Source of the DNA: Yanshouia hominis
GTDB taxonomy: Bacteria > Bacillota > Clostridia > Oscillospirales > Ruminococcaceae
Direction of reading: 5' to 3'
Assembly: GCA_014385025.1 (NCBI GenBank)
Contig: JACRTB010000005.1
Coordinates: 1-64,000 of the forward strand
Length of the DNA stretch: 64,000 nt
A model generated the notes under the pieces. It was not told the origin of the DNA. It made no database searches and worked only from the letters and a program-made list of their open reading frames with translations. This document shows positions 1 to 8,829 of this stretch, piece after piece. The translations under genes and the position numbers were made by a program. Every line of letters begins with the position of its first letter. The stretch's first letter is position 1.

Positions 1-437
1 CATTTCTACCGCAACGTATTCTCCGTTACCCCGCGTTCCAAAGTGAAGCTGGTGGCCAAGATGCTCAAGGCCATCCATGCCCAGGAGAGCAAGAAGGCTG
101 CTCGTGAGAAAGCGAAAGCTGTGGTGGAGCAGCTGCACTCTATGAAGCTGAAAGAGGCCGCAAAGAAGGTGGAGGACGGCATTGAGGAGACGCTGACCTA
201 TGCGGATTTCCTTTCGAGCACTGGACCCGCATCCGGACCAACAACGTTATTGAGCGGCTCAACCGGGAAATCCGCCGCCGAACCCGGGTGGTGGGCACCT
301 TCCCGGATGGCAACTCCGCCCTCATGCTGGTCTGTGCCCGCCTGCGCTATGTGGCCGGCACCCAGTGGGGCAATAAAAAGTACATGAACATGAAGCATCT
401 GGAGGCTGCCCTGGAGGATGCCTCTGTTGCTGGCTGA
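1..437 (+). pseudogene. IS256-family (mutator-type) transposase, C-terminal fragment, frameshifted
   Basis: The frame is open from base 1, so the 5' part lies outside the window. The fragment reads like the C-terminal third of an IS256-type DDE transposase: a Lys-rich helix, then the block RIRTNNVIERLNREIRRRTR, then VGTFPDGNSALMLVCARLR. The first part is in frame 1 up to about base 210. The conserved block is only in frame 3 from about base 213 to the TGA at 435-437, which indicates loss of one base near 211-212. Downstream, 455-490 (TTTGCGCATAAACCTTGACG) probably holds the terminal repeat of the IS. It lies directly beside the 3' end of the helicase gene. A base-calling error could also explain the frameshift. 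Confidence 0.8.
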
Positions 438-514
438 CTTCATTTTCACGAGATCTGCAGATTAATTTGCGCATAAACCTTGACGGCACCCTTTTTTAAT
501 TTGCGCAACTTATC

Positions 515-877
515 TTACCTTATCCGAAGTTTTTCTATAATGCGCGTTTCTTCTCTGCTTTCATTCGTCCTAAGACGAAGTAGAGGAATACCACACTTCT
601 CCAGAATACTATTCTTCAACAAGTCCCGCTCAGCCTGTCGACTTCCCTCTGCATGGTATTGTGTACCGTCTATCTCAATGACCAGAAGCGGCTTCTTGTC
701 CATTTTATTGAACAAGAGAAAATCCAAATGCGTCAACGGGTTAGATGCATACTTTGTCTCTTCTGCTGTTAACACAGAATAATCTCTGATCAGCGTTGCT
801 AACGAGGAGTGCATTACGCACCCAACTTTGGAAAACTCCGGTCTTGCCAATATCTTTTCAATGACTGCATAAGCTAT
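515..877 (-). pseudogene. SF1 helicase/nuclease gene, piece 4 of 4 (C-terminal DUF2726 domain)
   Basis: This piece encodes the C-terminal nuclease-like domain of a DNA2/NAM7-type helicase: VIEIDGTQYHAEGSRQAERD and GIPLLRLRTNE are the DUF2726 (restriction-endonuclease-fold) signature. An upstream ATG-like start at 901 is an artefact, because codons 877-901 belong to the neighbouring piece read on the wrong strand. At 875-877 the Ile codon ATA coincides with the ATA codon at 10439-10441 that ends piece 3. Joining them gives the continuous sequence DSENI-AYAVIEKI. The stop at 515 lies close to the IS256 remnant, so the last few residues may have been altered by that insertion. About 119 residues are contributed to the reconstructed protein. 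Confidence 0.8.
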
Positions 878-1099
878 GAAAAAAGTGACTTTCGCGGCCA
901 CTCAGATGAGTTTAATAAAGAATATCCGGTTATACTAAGTACGACCTATTCGATCAAAGGAACATTATCAACCGAATACATCTATGATTATTTGATTGTT
1001 GATGAAGCGTCTCAGGTTGACTTGGCAACAGGTGTTTTAGCTTTCTCTTGTGCGAGGAACATTGTCATCGTTGGCGATCAGAAACAACTCCCAAATGTT
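878..1099 (+). pseudogene. SF1 helicase/nuclease gene, piece 2 of 4 (Walker B region)
   Basis: This piece encodes EFNKEYPVILSTTYS followed by YDYLIVDEASQVDLATG and IVIVGDQKQLPNV, which are the motif I-distal, Walker B (DEAS) and motif III (GDQKQLP) blocks of an SF1 DNA2/UPF1-type helicase. It has no start codon of its own. It continues the N-terminal piece in frame (RKIY from the minus strand at 10439, then EKSDFRGHSDEF). It ends at the GTT codon at 1097-1099, where the serine-recombinase transposon begins. The reading frame has no internal stops, so the gene appears to have been intact until the rearrangement. Confidence 0.8.
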
Positions 1100-1187
1100 T
1101 GCTTATGTGTGATAAAGAAGTAATAGAAGTGTAAAAAATTTTGCCGTTCCTATCCGGCACTTGCGCAGGGTGTCGGATAGGTCGGGC

Positions 1188-2801
1188 TTATTCTTCGGGC
1201 AAGTCAATCTTGCCGACAAAGCTATAATAAATATCAATGCGCTGGTGGCGTACTTCGTTCTCGTCATACTCACATTCATAGACAACGATTTTCTCCACCA
1301 TTTCACGCAAGAGGGTGTGTGTCAGTTCCTCGATAGAAAGGTACTTGCGGACAACGTTCATAAACTTTTCAGCGTTTACCGTGGCTTCCTGTGCCTTGTC
1401 CAGTTCGCCCTGCAATGCGGCGGCTTTCTCCTTCAGTTCCCGCTGCTCGGCTTCGTAGTCTGCGGACATTTCCATAAAACGCTCGTCATTGATTTTCCCG
1501 TTTACATTGTCCTCATACAGACGTTTGATATAGCGGGAAAGTTCTGCAATGCGGCTCTGCACCTGTTCAAGCTGCTTCGTGGCTGCCGCCTGTTTCCGCT
1601 TGCCGCCCATTTCATTCTGCTGGATAAGCAGCTTCACGAACCGGGCTTCATGCTTCTGTGCATAGGCGGTCACTTTCCGCAGATTGTCCAGCACACCCGC
1701 CGTCAAAAGGTCGGTTCGGATGAAGTGCGCCGTACAGTCGGCGGTGCGCTTCTTATAGCTGCCGCAGATGTAGCAATCCTGCTTTCTCTTGTCGGTCTGA
1801 TACCGCTGCTGGTACATCACATGACCGCAGTCGGCGCAGAACAGCAAGCCGGAGAACAAGCCCACATCATCGTAGCGGTTGGGGCGTTTGCGCTGCTTGC
1901 GTAACTCCTGCACCCGTTCCCATGTCTGCAAGTCGATGATTGGCTCATGGTGGTTCTCGAAAATCGCCTGTTTCTCAATGGGGTTGTCTATGCTGTGCTT
2001 CATCTTGTAGGACGGTTTTTCCGTCTTGAAGTTCACAAGACAGCCTGTGTATTCCCGGTTTTCCAACAGATGAACAACGGTATTGGTCGCCCACTTACAT
2101 TCATAGCCGGGGTGGTAGCGGCGTATGCTGCCTGTGCGCTGGTATTCCAGCGTTCCCGGCGTGGGGATTTCCTGCTCGGTCAGCATACGGGCTATCTTGG
2201 TCGGACCGTTCCCGGCAAGGCAAAGCTGGTAAATCTGCTTGACTACCGGGGCGGCTTCCTCGTCAATGATGAAATTTTCGTCCTCGTCCATGAGGTAGCC
2301 GTACACGGGCTTGCTGGTAACAGGCTTACCGCTCATGCCTTTTGCTTTCTTAACTGCCTTGATTTTTTTGCTCGTATCTCTCACCATCCATTCGTTGAAA
2401 AGATTACGCAGCGGGGTAAAATCGTTGTCGCCCATTGCGCTGTCCACTCCGTCATTGATAGCGATAAAGCGGACGCCTTTCTGCGGGAAAAGCATTTCTG
2501 TATACATTCCCACTTGAAGATAATTTCGCCCTAAACGGGACATATCCTTGACGATGACTGTGCCGACTTTCCCGGCTTCAATGTCTGCAAGCATGGCTTG
2601 AAATCCGGGTCTTTGGAAGTTCGCACCACTATAACCGTCATCTGTGTACCAGCAGAGATTGGTAAAGCCGTTCTGCTTGGCGTAGGTTTCCAAAATGCGC
2701 TTTTGGTTGGATATAGAGTTGCTTTCCCCTTGCAGTTCATCTTCATGGGATAATCTCGGATAAAGGGCGGTAATAAGGTTTTGGGTTGTCTGTCTTAACA
2801 T
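1188..2801 (-). CDS. Large serine recombinase (TndX/TnpX type)
   Basis: This 537-residue protein should excise and insert the surrounding transposon. The N-terminal resolvase domain has the catalytic serine in ALYPRLSHEDE (Ser18) and the arginine motif VKDMSRLGRNYLQVG. A recombinase domain follows (PVYGYLMDEDENFIID, GPTKIARMLTEQEIPTP). Then comes a zinc ribbon with two CxxC pairs (CADC, CYIC) and a long coiled coil (about residues 380-470) ending in a DUF4368-like tail (VEKIVVYECEYDENEV). The length is usual for the family. The gene ends about 90 bp inside the left transposon end and is transcribed towards it, a common arrangement. The family assignment is confident. The exact subfamily is an inference from sequence resemblance. 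Confidence 0.93.
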   Translation of the reverse strand: MLRQTTQNLITALYPRLSHEDELQGESNSISNQKRILETYAKQNGFTNLCWYTDDGYSGANFQRPGFQAMLADIEAGKVGTVIVKDMSRLGRNYLQVGMYTEMLFPQKGVRFIAINDGVDSAMGDNDFTPLRNLFNEWMVRDTSKKIKAVKKAKGMSGKPVTSKPVYGYLMDEDENFIIDEEAAPVVKQIYQLCLAGNGPTKIARMLTEQEIPTPGTLEYQRTGSIRRYHPGYECKWATNTVVHLLENREYTGCLVNFKTEKPSYKMKHSIDNPIEKQAIFENHHEPIIDLQTWERVQELRKQRKRPNRYDDVGLFSGLLFCADCGHVMYQQRYQTDKRKQDCYICGSYKKRTADCTAHFIRTDLLTAGVLDNLRKVTAYAQKHEARFVKLLIQQNEMGGKRKQAAATKQLEQVQSRIAELSRYIKRLYEDNVNGKINDERFMEMSADYEAEQRELKEKAAALQGELDKAQEATVNAEKFMNVVRKYLSIEELTHTLLREMVEKIVVYECEYDENEVRHQRIDIYYSFVGKIDLPEE

Positions 2802-3042
2802 GGTTTCCTCCGTTTCCGACAGCCAGCCCCACTATTCCGTACTTCGATTGTACCATACAGCGGGGCGGCTTGTATAGCGGCAAAGTGTAAAAGTGCTTCT
2901 TTACCGCCCGTCAAAATGACGTTTTTTTGTGTTAGGGTTATCACGCAGATTCAACTTCATAAATATTTTACTTTTATTTGATAGTCCATTTCATTCTGCT
3001 GTGTTATAATGGCAAAAATTGAATTAGCGAGGTAAAAGGCTT

Positions 3043-3432
3043 ATGAAAAAATATATTTCTTTGTTTTTATGTCTGACTTGCATTTTAACTTTAGTTGCGT
3101 GTGGGAAAAAAGCTGCTCCCATTCAGTTGCCCCAAACAAGCGACATTACATCTGTTGATGTAACTGTTGGGGAAAACACCACAAATCATTCAGACACAGC
3201 TTGGATAAGTGAAATAATTTCTGACATTTCCAGTTCTGAACCAACCAGTAAGCAAAGTGTTCAAGATTTTCCGCAGACTGAAAGTTATATCAAGATTGAT
3301 TTTCAGTTTGAAACAGGAACAAGTACCATTTTTGCCTATGAGGAAAACGGAAAACACTATATCGAACAGCCTTATCAGGGAATTTATAAAATTGACAGTC
3401 AGCTGTACGAACGGCTGCAAGAAACAAACTAA
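3043..3432 (+). CDS. Predicted lipoprotein, transposon cargo (DUF5301-like)
   Basis: This 129-residue protein has a lipoprotein signal peptide (MKKYISLFLCLTCILTLVAC) with lipobox LVAC, so Cys20 is probably the lipidated residue and the protein sits on the outer face of the membrane. A Ser/Thr-rich linker follows, then a small beta-rich C-terminal region (YIKIDFQFETGTSTIFAYEENGKHYIEQPY). It resembles DUF5301-type lipoproteins, but that is a judgement by eye. It is the only plus-strand gene in the transposon and has its own upstream gap with a TATAAT at 3005-3010. Its function is unknown. It differs from the mobility genes in being AT-rich and exported. Confidence 0.75.
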   Translation: MKKYISLFLCLTCILTLVACGKKAAPIQLPQTSDITSVDVTVGENTTNHSDTAWISEIISDISSSEPTSKQSVQDFPQTESYIKIDFQFETGTSTIFAYEENGKHYIEQPYQGIYKIDSQLYERLQETN

Positions 3433-3489
3433 AATTTAACTTATCCATTCAGCGGTCATGTTTCCGGGCATGACCGCTTTTCCATGCCC

Positions 3490-3672
3490 TCATTTTGTAG
3501 CAGCTTCCGCTTCCAGCACCTTAGCCATTTTGTCGGCGGCGGTTTCCTTTGCGCCCTGCTTGAAAAAGCCGGACACGACAAGAACAGAGTTCCCTATACG
3601 GATTTCCGTCACGCAATCGGCGGGTGCGGTGCTTTTCATGCTGTGTCTGATATGCTCTTTTTTATCGGTCAT
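3490..3672 (-). CDS. tnpW: Transposon-encoded TnpW-family small protein
   Basis: This 60-residue protein, with the run TEIRIGNSVLVVSGFFKQ followed by a helical tail (TAADKMAKVLEAEAA), matches TnpW proteins of Tn4451-like elements. Its molecular role is not established. It lies 13 bp downstream of the DnaC-like gene on the same strand, so the two are probably co-transcribed with the replication-type genes upstream. An RBS-like GGAG (in ATTGAAAGGAGTTCGCC) lies a few bases before the ATG. Confidence 0.8.
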   Translation of the reverse strand: MTDKKEHIRHSMKSTAPADCVTEIRIGNSVLVVSGFFKQGAKETAADKMAKVLEAEAATK

Positions 3673-3685
3673 AGGCGAACTCCTT

Positions 3686-4528
3686 TCAATCGTTCATCAG
3701 TTGCTTTAAGCGGTTCAGCTTGTTTTGTGCGCTCTCCCTGCGGAAGTTCTCGCCGGAGAAGCAGACAGGGGCGCACATTTCAAGCAGTCGGTCATAAATC
3801 CGGGCGTGGGGCGTGTCCTGCGGGTTCTGCAACTCGGTAAGCGTGAGGTTGGTCGTGACGATCAGCGGCTTGCCGCTTCGGTATCGGCTGTCAATCACAT
3901 TGTAGACCTGCTCTAAGCCATACTCTGTGCCACGCTCCATTCCAAAATCATCAAGGATAAGCAGCGGATAGCGGCAGAGGTTGGAAATATATTCGTTCTT
4001 GCCCTCAAAAGTGGCTGCAAGGTCATTAAGAATAAGGGCAAAGTTCGTCATGCGGACGGAGATTTCTTTCTCCATGAGGGCGTTTGCGATACATCCGGCA
4101 AGGTAGCTTTTGCCTGTGCCGACGCTGCCCCAAAGCAGATAGCCGATGTTCCCGGCTTTCATGTCCTCCCAATGTTCCACATAGAAATGGGCGGTTTTCA
4201 TCTGCGGGTTTCTGCCGTTGTCATTGGCAAAAGTCCATTCCCGCATAGCCGGGTCGGTAAAGCCCCGGCGTTTCAGTTCTTCCACCTTGTCCCGGTGCTT
4301 TCGCTGCTGTTCGGCGGCTTCACGCTCCATGCGCTGCGCCCGCTGGCAGTCACATTCAGCCGGATGTCGGTCACGCCCAAACAGGGTAGCCTTATCAGCC
4401 GGGAAATAGGCTTCTTTCGGTGTCCGGCACTTGCCGCAGTAGAGCAGACCGTCCTCACCTGTGTAGTCCTCCGGCTCGGCGGTGACTGCTGGTATCTGTA
4501 AATTCATATCTTCAAAAGCTGGTTTCAT
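3686..4528 (-). CDS. DnaC/IstB-like AAA+ ATPase (helicase loader type)
   Basis: This 280-residue protein has a Cys-rich N-terminus (LYCGKCRTPKEA and ECDCQRAQR, a probable metal knuckle) and a DnaC-like AAA+ core. The core shows Walker A GSVGTGKS, Walker B LLILDDFG and a sensor-like VTTNLTLTEL. Proteins of this kind load the replicative helicase; in mobilizable elements they accompany a DnaD-like initiator. The start overlaps the stop of the replisome-organizer gene by 4 bp, which indicates translational coupling. Together they suggest the excised circle can start its own replication, which is an inference. Family assignment is confident. Confidence 0.9.
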   Translation of the reverse strand: MKPAFEDMNLQIPAVTAEPEDYTGEDGLLYCGKCRTPKEAYFPADKATLFGRDRHPAECDCQRAQRMEREAAEQQRKHRDKVEELKRRGFTDPAMREWTFANDNGRNPQMKTAHFYVEHWEDMKAGNIGYLLWGSVGTGKSYLAGCIANALMEKEISVRMTNFALILNDLAATFEGKNEYISNLCRYPLLILDDFGMERGTEYGLEQVYNVIDSRYRSGKPLIVTTNLTLTELQNPQDTPHARIYDRLLEMCAPVCFSGENFRRESAQNKLNRLKQLMND

Positions 4529-5271
4529 AGACTTTCTCCCTCCTTGTAGCTGTAATCGGGTATGCCCCTTTTCGGGGCAGCTTTAGCGGTATCGTCAGCC
4601 ACCCATCTGCGGATAGTGGCTGCATGGTTCTTGTATTTCCTCCCAGTGGAAGCGATATAGCCGGATAGCCGGTCAATGTAATACTCCCACTTGTCGGGCA
4701 GTTCTGCTTGCAGTTCGGAAAGCTCCGTATCTGTCAAAATCACATTTTTGTATCTGCCGTAAGCAGCGGGAGCGGCTCGTCCTGGTTCTGACTCTCTCTC
4801 TTTTTCTATCTCTATATCTATCTCTTTCTTTATCTCTATCTCTGGTGGACAAATGTCCGCTTTTGCTTCGGACACTTGTCCACTAAGCCGTTTTTGCTCT
4901 GAAATCTTCATTCTTGCCCTGCGCTTGCGCTCCCCCTCGGTAGAGGACTGACCGATGAAAAGCTCGATATTGCTCATATACAAAGCCCCGTTGTCCAGCG
5001 GTTCGACAAGCCCCAGCTTCATAAAGATTTGCAAAGCCCGTTCAACTGTGCCGACCTGCTGGCGGGTAATGGTGGCTATCATTTGGGCGGTGTAGGGGAT
5101 ATTCTCGTCAAGCTGCAAAGTGCCGCCGTATTTCAGCGATTTTAAGTACAGCTTCAAGAGGATATTGGAATACAGCATACCGTCCTGCATACTTTCCAGC
5201 AGCACGATAGCGTCATCGTCAAAATAGCTTTCTTTCAGTTTGAGGTAATAATATTTGCGGTTATCTGACAT
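4525..5271 (-). CDS. Phage-replisome-organizer-type (DnaD-like) replication protein
   Basis: This 248-residue protein starts at MSDNRKYYYLKLKESYFDDD. That N-terminal domain is the phage replisome organizer fold: KESYFDDDAIVLLESMQDG, then a winged helix ending in VEPLDNGALYMSNIELFIG. The middle is a charged low-complexity linker (EIEIKKEIDIEIEKERESE). The C-terminus resembles a DnaD-type domain (LDRLSGYIASTGRKYKNHAATIRRW). A longer frame begins at 5418, but 5271 is preferred because AGGAG lies just upstream and homology begins there. It overlaps the preceding Cys-rich ORF by 11 bp and the ATPase by 4 bp, so the three form one operon. Confidence 0.85.
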   Translation of the reverse strand: MSDNRKYYYLKLKESYFDDDAIVLLESMQDGMLYSNILLKLYLKSLKYGGTLQLDENIPYTAQMIATITRQQVGTVERALQIFMKLGLVEPLDNGALYMSNIELFIGQSSTEGERKRRARMKISEQKRLSGQVSEAKADICPPEIEIKKEIDIEIEKERESEPGRAAPAAYGRYKNVILTDTELSELQAELPDKWEYYIDRLSGYIASTGRKYKNHAATIRRWVADDTAKAAPKRGIPDYSYKEGESL

Positions 5272-5467
5272 AATCTTGGTTCTCCTTATCTGCGGGGCGG
5301 GCTTTCCATCTCTTTGAGTAATACCGGGGGCAGAGTACCACGATAGCCCTAAAACTCTGCTTGCAGTCATGGGTACAGCCCCGGCAAAGGGCATTGAAAG
5401 TAATGCGGTTTCGCTCATTGAGGAAGAACGCCCATTCCAGCCGCCGCTTCTTGCTCATTCTCGGCAT
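5261..5467 (-). CDS. Small Cys-rich basic protein of the mobilizable element
   Basis: This 68-residue protein starts at the ATG at 5467, preceded by AGGAG. It contains NALCRGCTHDCKQSFRAIVVLCPRY, with four cysteines that could bind a metal, and is strongly basic. Small proteins of this kind occur just upstream of the replication genes of related elements, but no function is assigned here. An in-frame extension to 5578 has no RBS and was not used. It overlaps the replisome-organizer gene by 11 bp. Confidence 0.6.
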   Translation of the reverse strand: MPRMSKKRRLEWAFFLNERNRITFNALCRGCTHDCKQSFRAIVVLCPRYYSKRWKARPADKENQDYVR

Positions 5468-5654
5468 GAAAAAACGCTCCTTTCTTCGGTTTGGTCGGGT
5501 ATGAGGGGACAGGGGCAAAATCTGTATGTTCCCGGTGTCATTTTCGGGAAAAATCTGCCCTGTAAGCCCCGTTTGCAAGGGTGGGTGTGTTGCGGGTAGG
5601 GTAAGCTATACCCCCAGCCTTTTGTATGGTTTCGGTATCATTTCGGGTCGGTTT

Positions 5655-7286
5655 TTAACGCTCCTGTTCGTGCTTTTTCTGACGGCTCGGTGTGCCGTGT
5701 AGTATCTGCTCGGTGTTCCGCTTGGCGGTGGCAAGCTGCTCATGCTCGGCTTTGGCGGTGCGGTAGGTGTTGTAAGCTGCGTTTTTCTCGGAAATGAGGG
5801 CTTCAATCTCCGTATTCAGCTTGGAAATGGCAGGCAGCTTCTTTCCCGGTGCAAGCACCTTTAGCTGGCGCAGGGTGGCTTCATAGATGATGAAATCTGC
5901 TTCATTTGCCCGGTAGTAGGTTTCTGTCTTTTTGCCTTTCAGCTTCTTGTGTTCCTCAATAGTCGGGCGGGTTCGGCGGTAATCGCTGACAACCTTTCGC
6001 AGATTTTTCTTGTCGGCTATGGTCTGCTCAATGCCCCGCAGACTTTCCCTTGCTTCGGAAAGGGCTTTCCGGCTGCTCTCCACGGCTGCGTCCAGCTTGT
6101 CAAGGTCAAGCAATCCGTTCTCCATGAGAAAGTTGTGGGTAGCCGCCATCTGTTTGAGATTGTGCAGGGAAGCCCAGCGGTCATAGCCTACGCCCTTGCC
6201 CTCGGCTCGTTTCGTTTCCCGGTCAACCATGCGCTGTAAACCGTCCTGTTTCGGGGCGATTTTGGCGGATTTTTCCCTCTGCAAATGCCCCGTCATGCTA
6301 CCGGGGTATTCGGGTATGGGTGTGGTCTGTTCGGCGGCTCTGTGGGCGTTCTGCTCCAAAAGGGCAAGGACGGCGGTACGGTCAAAATCATCCCCCAGCT
6401 TCCGGGCGGTAATGGGCTTGGTTCTGTCCGGCGTGAGATAGGACAGCCGCCCCCGGCTCTCCTTGACGGAGATTCCCGACTGCAAAAGCAAAGCTGAAAA
6501 TTCGTCAAAGGTGCTTGCCCGGTCAAGGGTGTTGCGTATGGTCTGCCGCAGCTTCGCCTTGTCGGTTTCAAACTTGGTTTGCCGGGGCGTGATACCGTCC
6601 GCTATCATCGGGGCATTGGCTTTATCAAGGGCAAGCTGCCCTTTCTTCTGCGCCCAGTATTCACGCTCGGTCACTCGGTTCTTACTGCCATGCAAGAGGT
6701 CAATCTGATACAGATTTTCCCGGTGGCACATCTCCATGACTTCGGACTTGAAATATTCCATAGCTGCGTCTGTGCAGCGGTGCTTCATGCCGCATTTCGT
6801 GTCCGCTGGTCTGTCCATGTAGGGCAGAAGCGGGACAGCTTCAATCCGCAAGCTGTTTATGACGATATGCACATGAATGTTGCCAGAGTGATTGTGTCCG
6901 TCCGGGTGGGTGCAGACAATGGCTTGGTGTCCGGGGAAATGCTCTTTGCAAAATTCCTCGCCCAGCGATTGTGCCTTATCAACGGTCAAGCCGTTGTCCG
7001 TTCCGTCCCGTGGGTCGAAGCTGATGATATAGTGGTGGGACTTCACATCTTCCCGTTTTTGGTTTTTGCCATAGCGGAGATTGGAGCGCATACAGGCTAC
7101 GGCAAAATCTTCATCGCCGCAGTTCAGCGTGGCAAGGCGGTAGTCCTCACGGGGGACAAGCCGCCCGTTTTCATCAAGGGTAGGCTTCATGGTAAACTCG
7201 TCATGCTCAAAGGTAAGGTACTGCTCGGCTGCCCCGTAGTCGGCATTTTTAGAGCTGATATGTTTGAATGTTGCCAACGGCTTCAC
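5655..7286 (-). CDS. Relaxase / mobilization nuclease (MobP/VirD2-like)
   Basis: This 543-residue protein should nick the element at its oriT and lead the strand into a recipient. The N-terminal relaxase domain shows VKSHHYIISFDP, a catalytic-type tyrosine region near the start (DYGAAEQYLTFEHDE) and the HUH motif NIHVHIVIN (metal-binding histidines). The C-terminal half is helical and coiled (LDAAVESSRKALSEARESLRGIEQTI), as is usual. The start codon is GTG at 7286 and lies inside the 3' end of mobC (38-bp overlap). This order, mobC then relaxase, is standard. No mating-pore genes are present, so it is a mobilizable rather than self-conjugative system. Confidence 0.9.
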   Translation of the reverse strand: MKPLATFKHISSKNADYGAAEQYLTFEHDEFTMKPTLDENGRLVPREDYRLATLNCGDEDFAVACMRSNLRYGKNQKREDVKSHHYIISFDPRDGTDNGLTVDKAQSLGEEFCKEHFPGHQAIVCTHPDGHNHSGNIHVHIVINSLRIEAVPLLPYMDRPADTKCGMKHRCTDAAMEYFKSEVMEMCHRENLYQIDLLHGSKNRVTEREYWAQKKGQLALDKANAPMIADGITPRQTKFETDKAKLRQTIRNTLDRASTFDEFSALLLQSGISVKESRGRLSYLTPDRTKPITARKLGDDFDRTAVLALLEQNAHRAAEQTTPIPEYPGSMTGHLQREKSAKIAPKQDGLQRMVDRETKRAEGKGVGYDRWASLHNLKQMAATHNFLMENGLLDLDKLDAAVESSRKALSEARESLRGIEQTIADKKNLRKVVSDYRRTRPTIEEHKKLKGKKTETYYRANEADFIIYEATLRQLKVLAPGKKLPAISKLNTEIEALISEKNAAYNTYRTAKAEHEQLATAKRNTEQILHGTPSRQKKHEQER

Positions 7287-7644
7287 CTACTTTCTGCAAG
7301 ACTTCAAACTTCAAGGCTGCAAGGTCGGAAATGGCGACTCTGACTTCGCCGGACAGGGCGTTGTACGGCACACCGTATTCGTTCAGATACCGGGCAATCT
7401 GATTGAGGTTGCCGCCGATCCTGCCGTATTCGGCGGTCAGCTTCCCGACAGCGGCAAGCAATTCATCATTGACCGGGGAAACGGTAACAATGGGGCGTAT
7501 GGTTGCCCGTGTAATGGCTTGCCGGATAAATTCGGACTGGCTCATACCATAAGGGGCAAGCCGGGCGGTAAAATCGGCGTATTCTTCATCGGTCAGCCGG
7601 GTCTTGACTACCCTGCTGCGGTGGGGCGTGTTATATCGTTTCAT
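7249..7644 (-). CDS. mobC: MobC-family relaxosome protein
   Basis: This 131-residue protein has a basic ribbon-helix-helix-type N-terminus (TPHRSRVVKTRLTDEEYADF, then MSQSEFIRQAI). The C-terminal MobC signature includes GRIGGNLNQIARYLNEYG. MobC proteins bind oriT and help the relaxase nick. The start at 7644 is chosen because AGGAGG lies 8-13 bases upstream; the longer frame to 7758 runs through probable non-coding oriT DNA. It overlaps the relaxase gene. Confidence 0.88.
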   Translation of the reverse strand: MKRYNTPHRSRVVKTRLTDEEYADFTARLAPYGMSQSEFIRQAITRATIRPIVTVSPVNDELLAAVGKLTAEYGRIGGNLNQIARYLNEYGVPYNALSGEVRVAISDLAALKFEVLQKVGEAVGNIQTYQL

Positions 7645-8283
7645 AGGTGGTTGACCTCCTTTCTGTGCGTGGTGTCCTCTCACTAATAGGAGAAAAACGG
7701 GGTGTGTAGCGGAACTGTTTTTGAAATAATCCGAAAAGAATTTGCGGGAATTTTTCAAGCGGCTTTAGCCGCCATAGCAGGGTTTGGGGAAGGCACTCCC
7801 CAACAAGATTCCCGCAAGGACAAAATGAGCGATAAGCGAAATTTGGTACTGCGGTAGAATCTTGCTCTAAGAAACTGCCGGTCTGCCGCTCACTTCCTAC
7901 TGCCACTTTTTCGGGAAATCGCAACCAGTTTTTTCATAAAAGGCTGCGGGCTGGCGTTCTCCCTCTCTTTCTGGCAAAGACTTTTCCGGCGGCTTGGTCT
8001 TTCCCAACAATAAGGCGTTTCAGAAGCTGTGTTTTGCCCGCTGCTTGATAGAAAACGGGAATTTCCCCCTGCTCACTTATCAGTACCGATACTTTCTCGA
8101 TTTGCCAAAAATGGGCGCAAAAAAAGCAGCAAATCTTTTTCAGACTTACTGCTTCATGTGCCGCTATGGGGCAGCGGTTATTCAGTTGTAAAATAAAAGA
8201 GGGCGGTAGCACTTTGGGCTATCGTCCTCTTGGCTACACATTTGCAAAGACAGGCGGGGCTGTCAACGGTGGGCGAAGCCCAT
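7645..8283. other. Non-coding mobilization region, oriT candidate
   Basis: This gap of about 640 bp upstream of mobC has no convincing gene. A 10-bp inverted repeat, TTGCGGGAAT (7742-7751) and ATTCCCGCAA (7808-7817), encloses two smaller hairpins: GCGGC/GCCGC (7759-7772) and TTGGGGA/TCCCCAA (7784-7803). A further hairpin (8197-8233) pairs AGAGGGCGGTAGC with GCTATCGTCCTCT. Structured DNA next to mobC is where oriT is normally found, so this is the best candidate, but the nick site cannot be read directly. Long frames here on the minus strand (7631-7924, 7934-8212) lack RBSs and family features. Confidence 0.5.
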
Positions 8284-8829
8284 TTACTTGCCGTTGACTG
8301 GCTCGGCTGGATTTGCTACTTTCGATCTGATGTTTTCTTGTGAAGAATACACTGTATTGACTTTACCTTGATTTTCCTCCTGTGTTACTGTAATATTAAA
8401 GTCGTGAATTTCAGAATTTGTACTAGAGATTTCCAAATTCAAAGAAATAGAAATTACGTTTTTATCAAGTTGTAATCCATCTTCTTTGCAATATGTCGCT
8501 GAATAACCACTTGCAAGAACTACCTGACCTACCCCATTTTCATCAAGCACAAATAATGTAGCTGATGAACCAGTTTCTTTATTTCGGGCTATCGCAACCA
8601 GTTGTATTGGGGCATTTTCAGCGGAACCAAAAACATATTCTAATAATTCAAATGAAGGATAGTCTTGTGGAAAATTTTCAATAAATTTCTCGCCCCGGCT
8701 TTCAATAGAACCGGCACTTTCAAGCTCTGGCAGTACTTCTTTTGTGTTGTCATCAGGTGGAGAATTATTAGAACAAGCACTCAACAAAAGTACAAAAGCT
8801 AATAGTAATATAAACAATTTGTTTTTCAT
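8284..8829 (-). CDS. Predicted lipoprotein, transposon cargo
   Basis: This 181-residue protein has a signal peptide MKNKLFILLLAFVLLLSAC with lipobox LSAC (lipidated Cys19), then a disordered stretch (SNNSPPDDNTKE) and a beta-rich domain with PSFELLEYVFGSAENAPIQLVA. No family is recognised. It overlaps the preceding secreted-protein gene by 4 bp, so the two are translationally coupled. This suggests the lipoprotein and the secreted protein act together at the cell surface. Confidence 0.7.
   Translation of the reverse strand: MKNKLFILLLAFVLLLSACSNNSPPDDNTKEVLPELESAGSIESRGEKFIENFPQDYPSFELLEYVFGSAENAPIQLVAIARNKETGSSATLFVLDENGVGQVVLASGYSATYCKEDGLQLDKNVISISLNLEISSTNSEIHDFNITVTQEENQGKVNTVYSSQENIRSKVANPAEPVNGK

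Noticed and set aside
1188-1904. Long plus-strand frame opposite the serine recombinase
   Set aside because: It is the antisense of a well-supported gene and has no recognisable domain.
7631-8212. Two minus-strand frames of 97 and 92 codons upstream of mobC
   Set aside because: No RBS and no family features; they run through the palindromic DNA that looks like an oriT region.
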